Assembly: GCA_020432045.1 (NCBI GenBank)
Contig: JAGQHB010000013.1
Location: 1 to 64,000 of the forward strand
Direction: 5' to 3'
Length of the DNA: 64,000 nucleotides
From: Dehalococcoidia bacterium
GTDB lineage: Bacteria > Chloroflexota > Dehalococcoidia > Tepidiformales > Tepidiformaceae
The position numbers were made by a program, and so were the translations under genes. The notes below the pieces were generated by a model. It searched no databases. It worked only from the letters and a program-made list of their open reading frames with translations, and was not told the DNA's origin. The number at the start of each line of letters is the position of its first letter. Positions within the stretch are counted from its first letter, which is position 1. This document shows, in pieces, positions 40,730-49,595 of the stretch.

Positions 40730-41617
40730 CTACGGCCGCACGCCCACCAGCTTCGCCAGCTTCACCGTGTTGAACAGCGCCAGGCTCGCGTACCACTTCA
40801 CGCGGATGCGCGTCGCGTCCTTCGTCTCCAGGCTGCCGACCCGCTCCACCGTCAGCCCGCCCGGCGCCGTCAGCCCCAGCAGGCCGCCTTCGCCCACCTG
40901 CAGCGCAAACACCGTCGTGCAGTCGTCGCTCGTGCCCACCGTCTGGTCGTCGGCGATATAGTCGTTGATGCCGATGGGGATGCCATCGTAGAACTGCAGC
41001 ATCTGGCCAAACTCGTCCCGGTCCGCCTCCAGGAACGTGCCCGTCGTCCGCGCCAGCACGTTTAGCCCACGGCGCGTGCGACGGCTCATCAACAGCAGGT
41101 CCGGCTTCCCGCCCTTCACCGTATCGACCAGCTCGTCGAGCTTCTCCAGCGTTAGCGTCGCGCCGTTCGTGCCCATGCTCACCGTTTGACCGGCCGGGCA
41201 GAGCACGTCGATGCCGTCGAAACTCTTCGCATCGACCGAGTCGTCGCCGTTGACGAACGTGTCATCGAACAGCGACCGCACAGCCCGCGCCTTCAGCTGC
41301 ACGATCGCCGCCTCCAGGTCCTGCACGTTCGAACGCGTCGACTTCAGGAAGTTGTCGATGTCGGCGTCGCCGCCCATCACCTTCAGCGTGGCGGTGATCT
41401 GCGTGAACGTCGGCGTGTCCTCGCTCCAGGTGTCGCCGACGTCGTAGAACGCGGCCGTGGGGGCGACGTTTTCGCGGTTGTAGGTCAGCCCGTTGCCGAC
41501 GATCTCCACGAACGGCAGACGCTGCAGGATCGGGCTTTCCTGGGCGATGGTTTCGACCACGCCCTCGATGAGCGTGTCGTTGCTGAGCTTGCTTGCTTCG
41601 ACGAGCGTGAGCGCCAT
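40730..41617 (-). CDS. Phage-type major capsid protein (HK97-fold like), isolated
   Basis: A 295-residue protein of phage major-capsid type. It has MALTLVEASKLSNDTLIEGV, LPFVEIVGNGLTYNRENVAPTA and VGDTWSEDTPTF (extended N-arm/E-loop-like), then the helical LEAAIVQLKARAVRSLFDDTFVNGD with FDGIDVL, and GIPIGINDYIADD near the C-terminal third. Pattern and length match the coat proteins of tailed phages. A strong GGAGGTG site precedes the ATG at 41617. No portal, protease, scaffold or tail gene is next to it; a methyltransferase gene lies upstream on the same strand. The frame is intact. An encapsulin is less likely, since the encapsulin N-terminal motif is absent. Confidence 0.8.
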   Translation of the reverse strand: MALTLVEASKLSNDTLIEGVVETIAQESPILQRLPFVEIVGNGLTYNRENVAPTAAFYDVGDTWSEDTPTFTQITATLKVMGGDADIDNFLKSTRSNVQDLEAAIVQLKARAVRSLFDDTFVNGDDSVDAKSFDGIDVLCPAGQTVSMGTNGATLTLEKLDELVDTVKGGKPDLLLMSRRTRRGLNVLARTTGTFLEADRDEFGQMLQFYDGIPIGINDYIADDQTVGTSDDCTTVFALQVGEGGLLGLTAPGGLTVERVGSLETKDATRIRVKWYASLALFNTVKLAKLVGVRP

Positions 41618-41675
41618 GGCGGCCACACCTCCGGGATGAGATGCCGCCGATAGTCCCGCGACTTCCCGCGACCAC

Positions 41676-42392
41676 CTAGCCGGGATTGGCACGGCCGGTG
41701 ACGGGCGACGATCCCCCGGGCGCCCGCTGCGCCCATGTCGCGAACCGGCCGTACTCATCCAACGTAAGCTCGCGAACCCAGACGAGCTTGAACCCCGCGG
41801 CGCTCGCTATCGGCCGCGCGACCGACTCAATCCGGTGCTTGTGGAGGTCGTCGAGAATCGCCGCGCCGCCCGGCGCAACGTAGTCCAGTGCAGCCGCCAG
41901 GGTGGCGCGCCGCGTATCGACTGAACCGAGGTCGTGGAATACGAAATCGAACAGCTGCAGCGGTTCGGCCCGGAAGTCCGGCCACGTGAAGAGCCGGTCA
42001 GCCGGGAGCCCCCTGCGCTCCAGGTATTCCCGCGTGCGTCCCAGCCACGCGGCATCATCATCGACCGAGATCACCGTCGCGTTTCCCGCTCCCTGCGCAT
42101 ATTGCCGGAGGACGGCGGAACTGAACCCGCTCCCGAGATCGAGAATCGTGCGCGGACGGAGATGTTCACAAAGACAACGCAGCAGCGCCGCCGTCGGAAG
42201 TGAAACCGCCATTCCGGACCATGAGACGTTGGCCACGTAGTCGTCGTAGTCGGCCCTCAACGCGTCCTGGGCACGCGGCATGGCGGCACGCACATCCCGG
42301 TACCAGCTCAGCCCGTGAAGCTTCCGGCGCTCCCGTACGTCGTACAGCCCGTGGCGAAGGTCACGGATGACGAGCTTGCCGCGGATGTACAT
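41676..42392 (-). CDS. Class I SAM-dependent methyltransferase
   Basis: A 238-residue Rossmann methyltransferase. Motif I is ILDLGSGFSSAVL (about 83-95), motif II VISVDDDAAWLGRTREYL, and motif IV-like FDFVFHDLGSVDTRRATL. The family is the O-methyltransferase/predicted-methyltransferase type; the target is unknown. The ATG at 42392 is chosen over a GTG five codons upstream. Its stop lies 58 bp before the capsid start on the same strand, so the two may share a transcript. It diverges from the glycosyltransferase gene. Confidence 0.85.
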   Translation of the reverse strand: MYIRGKLVIRDLRHGLYDVRERRKLHGLSWYRDVRAAMPRAQDALRADYDDYVANVSWSGMAVSLPTAALLRCLCEHLRPRTILDLGSGFSSAVLRQYAQGAGNATVISVDDDAAWLGRTREYLERRGLPADRLFTWPDFRAEPLQLFDFVFHDLGSVDTRRATLAAALDYVAPGGAAILDDLHKHRIESVARPIASAAGFKLVWVRELTLDEYGRFATWAQRAPGGSSPVTGRANPG

Positions 42393-42478
42393 ACTCGGTT
42401 CGGCCACGGCCAGACTGTACGGCCCGCATCGTCACAGCGGCAAAGATATCAAGAATCGCAGAAAGGCCAGGTGCACGA

Positions 42479-43336
42479 ATGCCCGCCCTGTCCGTGCTCA
42501 TGCCTGCATACAACAGCATATCTACGCTCGAAAAGGCGGTTGCCAGCGTGCAGTGGCAGACCTTCAAGGATTGGGAACTTGTCATCGTCGACGACGGCAG
42601 TTCCGACGACACCCTCGTGCTCGCCCGGCGGCTGGCGTCGGCCGACCCGCGAATACGTGTAATCGCGGCAGCCCACACCGGCCGCGGCGGCGCCCGCAAC
42701 GCCGCCATCGAAGCCGCTCGCGCCGGACTGATGATCCACTGCGACAGCGACGATGTGTATTTCCCCAACGCCTTCGAAAAAGTCGTCGCCCGGATGAGCG
42801 GCGATGACGAAGTCGATCTGGCGGGGCCAGACCTCGTCCTCTACCGCTCAGAACGGCCACGCGGGTGGTTCGTCCGCGACTATCCACAGACTCACGAGCA
42901 GATCGTCGACCACATCGACAAGAACATCATGCTTGTCCGCGTCTGCACGCATCGACGATCGGCGGTGGAGAGGGCGGGCATGTTCAACCCGGAGGTTGCC
43001 GTGCTCGAGGACTGGGAATGGTTGCAGCGCTGCCGTATTGCGGGTCTCAGGTTTGGTTCCGTTCCCGGCCCCCTGTTTTCGTACCGGCACGACCTTGTGC
43101 GACCACTAAGGTCCCACCTTTCCCACCAGAGAGCCGTGGCCGGCTACCGGGCCCGCATCGCGCTCCACGGTCAACTCCCCGAAGGGGTGCGTCCGGGACG
43201 GATGCGGGAACTCTTCTGGCTAGCACGGTATCCCGGTCATGTCGTCCGCGACTATTTCCTACACCCGTCCGCACGGCAGGTTAGTCGCCGGGAGTGGGGG
43301 AGTGATTGGCCCCCACCACGTTCACTCTTGATCTAG
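42479..43336 (+). CDS. Family 2 glycosyltransferase
   Basis: A 285-residue GT2 (GT-A fold) enzyme. LSVLMPAYNSISTLEKAVASV is the N-terminal strand-helix; VIVDDGSSDDT binds nucleotide sugar, and CDSDDVYFPNAF holds the DxD metal motif. ED (in VLEDWEWLQRC) is the probable catalytic base. It has no membrane helices. It probably adds a sugar to a cell-surface or secreted acceptor; the neighbouring secreted beta-helix gene would fit but does not prove this. Confidence 0.9.
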   Translation: MPALSVLMPAYNSISTLEKAVASVQWQTFKDWELVIVDDGSSDDTLVLARRLASADPRIRVIAAAHTGRGGARNAAIEAARAGLMIHCDSDDVYFPNAFEKVVARMSGDDEVDLAGPDLVLYRSERPRGWFVRDYPQTHEQIVDHIDKNIMLVRVCTHRRSAVERAGMFNPEVAVLEDWEWLQRCRIAGLRFGSVPGPLFSYRHDLVRPLRSHLSHQRAVAGYRARIALHGQLPEGVRPGRMRELFWLARYPGHVVRDYFLHPSARQVSRREWGSDWPPPRSLLI

Positions 43337-43458
43337 GAGCCCTTCCAGCCGGAATTCACGTGGCGCAACCGGCTGTCAACCTCCGATCGCAAGGCGGAAC
43401 GCCGTGGCCAGCGCTATGGGGTCGTCCCGGTGAACGCACAGTGAATCATCACCGATCC

Positions 43459-43487
43459 TTGACATCCGCTATCCCAATGGCTAAATG
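43459..43487 (+). promoter_or_regulatory. Candidate sigma-70-type promoter of the beta-helix gene
   Basis: A perfect -35 TTGACA (43459-43464) is followed after 17 bp by TAAATG (43482-43487), a weak -10. The ATG at 43560 is about 70 nt downstream with GGAGGGG between. The remaining part of 43337-43559 holds nothing else recognisable. Confidence 0.5.
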
Positions 43488-43559
43488 TTGCTATTCGTGC
43501 GAGCGGATCGGCCTACACGGTCACCCTCGTCGGAATTTCCCGGAGGGGTTTCTTCGAAC

Positions 43560-45848
43560 ATGGCCGTTCCCCGCAGGCACAAGACACGACGCTCCACCTG
43601 GTTCTTGCCAGCCGCGCTCGCTGCCCTCGTCCTCACCATTTCATCCGGGCTCTTCGTTGCTCCGGCCGCCCGCACCGTTGCTGCGGGCCCAGCGAGCACG
43701 ATGGCCAATGACGCCAACAACCGCCCCCTCCTTGATGGCTGGCGAGACATAGCAATCGTCGATCGCAACAACACGGCGACCGTCGGAGCCGTCCTCACCA
43801 GCTTCGACTACTACGCTCGCAACACCAATCCATTCAACATTCTCGTCGTCAACCCTGCGAACGAAGTGACGTGGGTCTCGCCTTCCGTCGTGCCACCCGG
43901 TACCGGGACACAGACATACACGCCTGTCTCGCCAGTCGCTGTCCTGGCGGGCGACGCCATCGGCCTCTACTTCCCTCCCATCCTTCAACCCACAATTCCA
44001 TACGAGTTCGCCGGTGCTGAGGGCCTCTTCACCGCCATGGGCCTCGGCACACCAACGGTGAGTCAGACGCTCATCAAGTACCCCGCGGGCAATCACGCCC
44101 GCAAGTACTCCATCGTCGGGTATCTTTCCTGCTACGCCACCTGCTACGTCGACGCCGTCCTTGGCAGCGATAGCAACGACGGCCTCTCACCGGCTTCCCC
44201 GCTTGAAACCATCCAGGAAGGCGTTGACCGCGTGATGGATGGCGGTGAAGTCATCGTCGCCACCGGCACGTACGTGGAACAAGTCCAAATCGGCCGGCCC
44301 GTGACCCTGACCGGCCCCAATGCCGCGGTCCCGGGCAACGGCATCCGCGGCCCCGAAGCCACCATCGATGGCACATCCATTTCCGGCGACTGCGTCCACG
44401 CGCACTACACCACGGACGTGACAGTCCAGGGCTTCCGTGTCCAGAACTGCGACTACGACGGCTTCAACGTCCACGACTCCGACAACGTCTCGATCAAGAA
44501 CAATGTCGTCACCCTGTTTGCGGACGACGGCATCGACTTCGACTACTCCGATGTCTATGGCGTCAACGGCGGAGAAATCAGCGGCAACCTGGTCGTCAAC
44601 GGCGGTCCCAGCAGCGAGCGCGCCATCGAAGTCGAGTACTCCAACGCCGTCGATATCACGGACAACGAAGTGACCGGCCACGAGGGCGAAGAGCCCGTCT
44701 CGGTCGACCCTTCGAGCAACATCCAGTTCCTCCGCAACTACATCCACGACAACCCGTGCACGAGTTGCGACGCTGCCGTCATCTTCGACGACGTCACCGG
44801 GCTGCTCGTCGCCGAGAACCACATCGTCACCGACCCGCTGTCCAGCAGTGAAGACGCAATCGAATTCGAAGACGCCAACTCTGCCGTCATCGTTCGCAAC
44901 AACATCCTCCATGCCGGCAGCGACTCCATCCGGATCTATGGATCCGGGAACTTCGACTTCCAGGTCTTCCAGAACGACCTCGGCACCGCCGGCGACCAGG
45001 CTCTACAGGTCAATTCTGGCAGCTACACGGGCGCCATGCCCGCCGAGCACAACTGGTGGGGCGCAGCCGACGGCCCCAGTGGCGACGGCCCCGGCTCTGG
45101 CACTGACCTCGACGACTTCGACGGTGTCACCGATGTTGACCCGTGGCTCTGCCTCGGCACCGATACCAGCGCCGCCATCGGCTTCCAGCCCAACCTCGCC
45201 GCCGTGAGCCCCTGCGACGCCACGCCGCCGGTCTGGAGCTACAGCTACGCGAAGTGGGGCGAGGGTCCCGGCTCCTACACCCCGGGCACCTGGTCGACCA
45301 AGTGGGTGAAGCTCACCTTCACCTGCACGGATAACCCCGGCGGCTCGGGCGTCGCCCAGGCCCGCGGCGACCTCAACATCACCTACCAGGACGGCATCTA
45401 CACGGACCCGATCCTTGGCAGCGAAGGCACCCTCAAAGGTGACAACGAATACGAGTACTGCCTGGACAAGGCCGGCAACATCGCCACCTCCATAGACCCG
45501 GCCGGCCCGGTGATGGTCGATACCAAGGCGCCCGTCTGCAAAGCCAACCCACTCACCACGCGCGTCAAGCGCAACACCACCGCCACGCCTCTTGAGATCT
45601 TCATCGACGGTACAGAGGCGACCAGCGGGCTCGACCTCGGCAGTTCCACCATTTCCGTGGTTGCCGCCGGTGGCGCCAGCTACAGCGGCACTCCGTCCTT
45701 CGTAGGCGGCTCGGGATCGCTGAAGGTGCACTTCGACAGTGTCACCATGGGCAGCAGCTACGGTGGCCGTCTCACCCTCACCGTGAAGGTCAAGGACGTC
45801 GCTGGGAACAGTGCCACCTGCGCAACCTTCACGGTCCGGGCGCAGTAG
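43560..45848 (+). CDS. Secreted parallel beta-helix protein
   Basis: A 762-residue exported protein. A signal peptide (about 1-41) has a basic start (RRHKTRRS), a hydrophobic core and an AxA-like end. An early beta domain (about 45-190) is followed by a DUF1565-like GSDSNDGLSPASPLETIQEGVDRV entry strand. A right-handed beta-helix (about 205-520) then carries repeated N-V/N-N-I-x-x-N turns (VQGFRVQNCDYDGFNV, VIVRNNILHAG). The C-terminal 200 residues look Ig-like, with several Cys. Such proteins bind or cleave surface polysaccharides or act as adhesins; no lyase residues can be assigned. The GGAGGGG ribosome site and promoter upstream, and a strong terminator after it, mark a single-gene unit. 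Confidence 0.85.
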   Translation: MAVPRRHKTRRSTWFLPAALAALVLTISSGLFVAPAARTVAAGPASTMANDANNRPLLDGWRDIAIVDRNNTATVGAVLTSFDYYARNTNPFNILVVNPANEVTWVSPSVVPPGTGTQTYTPVSPVAVLAGDAIGLYFPPILQPTIPYEFAGAEGLFTAMGLGTPTVSQTLIKYPAGNHARKYSIVGYLSCYATCYVDAVLGSDSNDGLSPASPLETIQEGVDRVMDGGEVIVATGTYVEQVQIGRPVTLTGPNAAVPGNGIRGPEATIDGTSISGDCVHAHYTTDVTVQGFRVQNCDYDGFNVHDSDNVSIKNNVVTLFADDGIDFDYSDVYGVNGGEISGNLVVNGGPSSERAIEVEYSNAVDITDNEVTGHEGEEPVSVDPSSNIQFLRNYIHDNPCTSCDAAVIFDDVTGLLVAENHIVTDPLSSSEDAIEFEDANSAVIVRNNILHAGSDSIRIYGSGNFDFQVFQNDLGTAGDQALQVNSGSYTGAMPAEHNWWGAADGPSGDGPGSGTDLDDFDGVTDVDPWLCLGTDTSAAIGFQPNLAAVSPCDATPPVWSYSYAKWGEGPGSYTPGTWSTKWVKLTFTCTDNPGGSGVAQARGDLNITYQDGIYTDPILGSEGTLKGDNEYEYCLDKAGNIATSIDPAGPVMVDTKAPVCKANPLTTRVKRNTTATPLEIFIDGTEATSGLDLGSSTISVVAAGGASYSGTPSFVGGSGSLKVHFDSVTMGSSYGGRLTLTVKVKDVAGNSATCATFTVRAQ

Positions 45849-45880
45849 CGCTCGTCATCCCTTTCCGTCCACAAACCAGG

Positions 45881-45914
45881 AGGGGCCGGTCTCGCATGAG
45901 ACCGGCCCCTTCTT
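45881..45914 (+). terminator. Rho-independent terminator of the beta-helix gene
   Basis: A perfect 13-bp stem (45881-45893 with 45898-45910) closes on a GCAT loop and is followed by TCTT. The T tract is short. It lies 32 bp after the TAG of the beta-helix gene, and could also serve the convergent gene that ends at 45950. Confidence 0.75.
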
Positions 45915-45949
45915 CGTACCCCGCCACAGGGTCCGCTTCGATCTGCTGC

Positions 45950-46960
45950 TCAGGATGCGAGCGAGCGCGCCCGCGCCGGCAGGTGCGCCGCGAATTCCGG
46001 GTGGCGTTCGTGCAGGTCCGCGACCTCCGCCAGCACCCGCGATTCCAGGTCCGCACGCTTTAGCCGGAAGGCCAGCCGCGCCAGCGTGTCGAGCAGACAT
46101 TCATCGAGTACACCGCTCACATCGTCCGGCGGTTCGCCCGAAAACATCGCCGCGCCGCCCACGAACCCAAACAGCCGGGCATCGGGCGAAAGGTACGGGT
46201 ATATCGTCCCGCGTTCCGCCACGACCTCGTTGAACGATTCCTCGAACCGGCCGGGCCCGCCGATGCCGTCGATCACGCGCTCCGCGCGCGTCAGCATTTC
46301 CGTCCAGAAGGTCGCGAGGTCTGCCGGGTCGATCGGCGCGGGCGGTGGCGGCATCGGGCTGCTTTCCGGTACAGCTTCCGTGGCCGTCCGGTACACGCTC
46401 AATGTGGCGCCGTGGTTCGCCGCCAGCTGGACAACGCTATCGGCCACGTCGACACCCGCGTACGTCTTCCCTTCGGAGACAAGCACCGCACGGACGATCG
46501 AGCCCTCTTCGAACATGATCATCGCCTCGCCATTGCCGCTGGCGAGGTGCACGTCCACGTGTCCCGAATGGCCGTCTTCGCGAAGGCGTGCAAACAGCCG
46601 GTCAGGACTCGCGAAGTCGGTCGAGAGGTTCTCGTAGAGCGGCACCGCATCGAGGCCCCGGACCAGCCCTTGCAGCACAGCCTCTTCCAGGCCGTAGACC
46701 TCGATCAGCCCGCCGGGCTTGCCCGCGGCCGCATGAATCTTGCGCGCCGCCTCCGGGCCTGTGAACCGCTTCGTGCCCTCGCTGAAAAGCGACGCCGCGG
46801 GCGTGCCATTCAGAAACAGGATCGCGCCTTCACAGCCGGCGAACGTCCCCGCGAGGCAGCCCGTGGCCCCCTCCGAGGCAAGCTCGTCGATGAGGATGTC
46901 GAACCTGGTAAACGACGTGCGCAGGACCGGAAAGATCGGCCGATCCTTTGGAAACAGCAT
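45950..46960 (-). CDS. Protein with two DUF4388-like repeats, function unknown
   Basis: A 336-residue soluble protein. Two similar segments, GTFAGCEGAILFLNGTPAASLFSEG (about 37-61, first copy) and LASGNGEAMIMFEEGSIVRAVLVSEG (second, about 138-163), match the G-x-G-x-x-x-F-x-x-G-x-x-x-A pattern of DUF4388/PATAN-type modules used in signalling adaptors. A Pro-rich linker (ESSPMPPPPAPIDP) precedes a helical C-terminal region. The ATG at 46960 is chosen; the in-frame sequence upstream looks non-coding and overlaps the divergent gene's leader. Confidence 0.55.
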   Translation of the reverse strand: MLFPKDRPIFPVLRTSFTRFDILIDELASEGATGCLAGTFAGCEGAILFLNGTPAASLFSEGTKRFTGPEAARKIHAAAGKPGGLIEVYGLEEAVLQGLVRGLDAVPLYENLSTDFASPDRLFARLREDGHSGHVDVHLASGNGEAMIMFEEGSIVRAVLVSEGKTYAGVDVADSVVQLAANHGATLSVYRTATEAVPESSPMPPPPAPIDPADLATFWTEMLTRAERVIDGIGGPGRFEESFNEVVAERGTIYPYLSPDARLFGFVGGAAMFSGEPPDDVSGVLDECLLDTLARLAFRLKRADLESRVLAEVADLHERHPEFAAHLPARARSLAS

Positions 46961-47100
46961 GGGTGCCCTCCTGCCGCGAACGGAACCGGCGCCCAGCAGC
47001 CCAGATCGGCCCTGTCGCGATCCCCTCAGTCTCGACAATCGACCGGATCCACCGGGAAAGACAGGCATCCGCAACGCACAGCGCTGCTAAGCTGGCCCCT

Positions 47101-47880
47101 ATGCGTTCGATCCTGCCCGCGCTGTTTGGGGCGGCCGTGCTGGTGACCCTCGCCATCGCTGCGCTCGCTGCACCCCGCCAGGCCTCCACCCAGGCCGGCG
47201 CCGAACTGACAAACCAGTACCTCCTCCCCGGCGTCAGCCGCGATGTGCTGCCGGACGTCGGCATCGAATTTATCGACATCACCGCCTCCAGCGGCACGGA
47301 GGCAACCTTCCGCTACCGCATCCGCAATGTCGGCGACGCCCAGGCGGACCTCTCGCGTTTCACCCTGCAGGCATGGTTTTCGTCCGATGCCGCGCTCCAG
47401 AAAGGGCTGGATCAGCCCGCTGGCGTTATCGGCTTCACTATCTCCCTCGCCGCGGGCGCCACCCTGGAAGCCGAATCCAGCGCCCAGAATGGCGACGCTC
47501 CGATCGAAACCCACCCGTACCTCATCCTCGAGCTGGACTCAGCCGGCGCTGTCGTCGAATCCAACCCTTTTAACAACGTCCTCGCTGCCCGCCGGCCGCC
47601 CGCCGACCTTGTCGCGGACGCGACGATCACCTGGGACATGGCGAACCACCGTGCCACGGTGTTCTGGTCGTTCCGTGGCAGCCTTTATGGCATCCCTGAC
47701 CGCGGATTCCGCATTGAGACCCCCGGCTTTGGCGTCCAGACGGTCCCGCCCGGCGCCCGCGACATTACCGTGCCGTTCAACCCGGTCACCAGCGAACGCC
47801 CCTGCTTTGCCCGCATCGCCGCGATCCTCGAAGGCGACCGCACCTGGCCCGCGGTCGAGACGAACAACCTCTGCGACTGA
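47101..47880 (+). CDS. Secreted CARDB-like beta-sandwich protein
   Basis: A 259-residue exported protein with a signal peptide (about 1-24, VLVTLAIAALAAP) and two beta-sandwich modules. The first, FRYRIRNVGDAQADLSRFTLQAWFS, and the late NPFNNVLAARR (about 160) are typical of CARDB adhesion-type domains. No catalytic motif. Probably a cell-surface or extracellular binding protein. It starts at ATG 47101, divergent from the DUF4388-like gene. Confidence 0.75.
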   Translation: MRSILPALFGAAVLVTLAIAALAAPRQASTQAGAELTNQYLLPGVSRDVLPDVGIEFIDITASSGTEATFRYRIRNVGDAQADLSRFTLQAWFSSDAALQKGLDQPAGVIGFTISLAAGATLEAESSAQNGDAPIETHPYLILELDSAGAVVESNPFNNVLAARRPPADLVADATITWDMANHRATVFWSFRGSLYGIPDRGFRIETPGFGVQTVPPGARDITVPFNPVTSERPCFARIAAILEGDRTWPAVETNNLCD

Positions 47881-47951
47881 CGCGCCCGATCGTGTCGCGC
47901 GGATGACAGTCCCACGCTGACGCGGCCCGCACTTCGTACGACGCTGCCTGC

Positions 47952-49301
47952 ATGGCGGCGAACCCCTCGTCCACTGGTCTCCCGCTCCTGCGCGACTACC
48001 AGGCGAGGACCTTTCTCGCGCTCGCCCGGGGCATCGAGTCTCGTCCCGGCACCACGTTCACCGTCCTTTTTCCGAGACAGGCCGGGAAGAACGAGGTCGC
48101 GGCCACCCTCGTCACATTTCTTCTGCTGACAAACGCGGCCCGCGGTGGCTCCATCGTCGTCTGCGCGCCGACACTCCATCCGCAGGCCGTAATCAGCCGG
48201 GAGCGGACTCTTCGCGCGCTCGCGAACGTTGGCCATCTCCTCCCGGCCGTTGCCAGGCTGCATGTCGCGGACCAGGTCGTTCGCGTCGGCAAAGCATCCG
48301 CCACGTTCCTCAGCGCGTCGCCGGAGGCGCACGTGGCCGGGCACACGGCCTCGCTCGCGCTCATCGCCGACGAAGCACAGGAGATCGACCCCGGCTGGTT
48401 CGACCGGCAGTTCCGCCCGATGGCTGCCTCTGCTGGTGCGCCCACGGTCCTCTTCGGTACCCCGTGGGATGGAGAAACACTCCTCGATCGCGCCGTCTCC
48501 CGCAACCGTGAGCTGGACGCGGACAGCCCGCCGGGTGGACCGCGCCTCCATCACGAGGTCCACTGGCCCGAGGTTGCCAGGGCGAACCCGGCCTACGGCG
48601 ACTATGTCCGGGCCGAGCGTGCTCGGCTTGGCGCTACCCACCCGCTCTTCCTGACGCAATACGCACTGCAAACGGTCGCTGACGCCAGCCGGCTTTTCAG
48701 CGCGGAGGACCTCCTGGCACTCGAAGGCGCGCATCCGCGCGAAGACGCCCCGCGGGCTGGCGAACGTTATGTCGCTGGCCTCGACCTCGGTGGTGAAGGT
48801 CGGGAGAGTGACCGAAGCGTCCTCACCATCGCCCGCATAGATGGCGACGGCATCGCCGTGGTCAGCCACGTCGCCTGGCAGGGCACGCCCATGCGCGAAA
48901 TCGGCGCCGCGGTCGAACTCCTCGCGGGGCACTGGTGCATTGAACGGCTCGTCATCGACGCCACCGGCATCGGTCAGCCGCTCGCCCGCGAACTCGAACG
49001 CGCCCTCGGAGACCGCGTCGAACCGTTCGTCTTCACGGGCCCATCGAAATCGGAGCTTGGCTACTCGCTCCTCGCCGCACTCCGCAGCGGCCGCCTCCGC
49101 CTCTACGCTGACGACGGCTCAGCGGAAGCGCGCGCCTGTCGCGCAGAACTCGACGTCTGCCGGTCACGCTTCCTCGGCCCCGCCCTTCGCTGGGGCGCAC
49201 CACCCGGCGCCCACGACGACTACGTGATCAGCCTCGCGCTCTGCGTGCGGGCAGCCACGTCGTTGCCGGCGCCGCGCGTCGCAGTCGGCAGAAAACGTTA
49301 G
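47952..49301 (+). CDS. Phage terminase large subunit, isolated
   Basis: A 449-residue TerL. The ATPase part has a Walker A-like FPRQAGKNEVAA (about 37-48, in the R-Q-x-G-K-N form common among phage terminases), Walker B LALIADEAQEID (about 136-147) and a motif III-like GTPWDG. The RNase H-like nuclease follows, with its acids in VAGLDLGGEGRESDRS, LVIDATGIG and HDDYVISLAL. Both halves look complete. It normally packages phage DNA with a portal and small subunit, none of which is near. The other phage gene in the window is the capsid gene 6.3 kb away. Confidence 0.88.
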   Translation: MAANPSSTGLPLLRDYQARTFLALARGIESRPGTTFTVLFPRQAGKNEVAATLVTFLLLTNAARGGSIVVCAPTLHPQAVISRERTLRALANVGHLLPAVARLHVADQVVRVGKASATFLSASPEAHVAGHTASLALIADEAQEIDPGWFDRQFRPMAASAGAPTVLFGTPWDGETLLDRAVSRNRELDADSPPGGPRLHHEVHWPEVARANPAYGDYVRAERARLGATHPLFLTQYALQTVADASRLFSAEDLLALEGAHPREDAPRAGERYVAGLDLGGEGRESDRSVLTIARIDGDGIAVVSHVAWQGTPMREIGAAVELLAGHWCIERLVIDATGIGQPLARELERALGDRVEPFVFTGPSKSELGYSLLAALRSGRLRLYADDGSAEARACRAELDVCRSRFLGPALRWGAPPGAHDDYVISLALCVRAATSLPAPRVAVGRKR

Positions 49302-49349
49302 GTTGAGGGAGGCTCCCAGCGAGCGAGTCGCTCAGCATCGGGAGCAGCG

Positions 49350-49501
49350 GGTCAGCGTTTGGGCGGTGTCCCCGCCGCATCCTTGAGCACACTCAGCAAA
49401 TACGTCCGCGCATACACGCCCTGCTTGGCCGGGACCACCGGACCAGGTTGGCGATCTTCGTCTGTTTGGCGTCCTTTTTCGCGTCGCTGTGTTGTACCCA
49501 T
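49350..49501 (-). CDS. Possible 49-residue protein
   Basis: A short minus-strand frame, 49352-49501 (plus flanking bases), gives a Lys/Arg/Gln-rich N-terminus and PAKQGVYARTYLLSVLKDAAG, which looks helix-forming. No domain or clear ribosome site. The rest of the gap 49302-49595 shows only small GC hairpins. Confidence 0.3.
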
Positions 49502-49595
49502 AGTTCCAGCTTACCACGCGAGACGGGGCCACTATTGACGAGGAGTGATGTGCCCATCGACCAAGTCTATTCGCGAGGTGACGTCCGCCCCAATG

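Noticed and set aside
40730-41617. Encapsulin nanocompartment shell
   Set aside because: The encapsulin N-terminal pattern is missing and no cargo gene is adjacent; the ferritin-like gene is 13 kb away. Phage coat is the better match.
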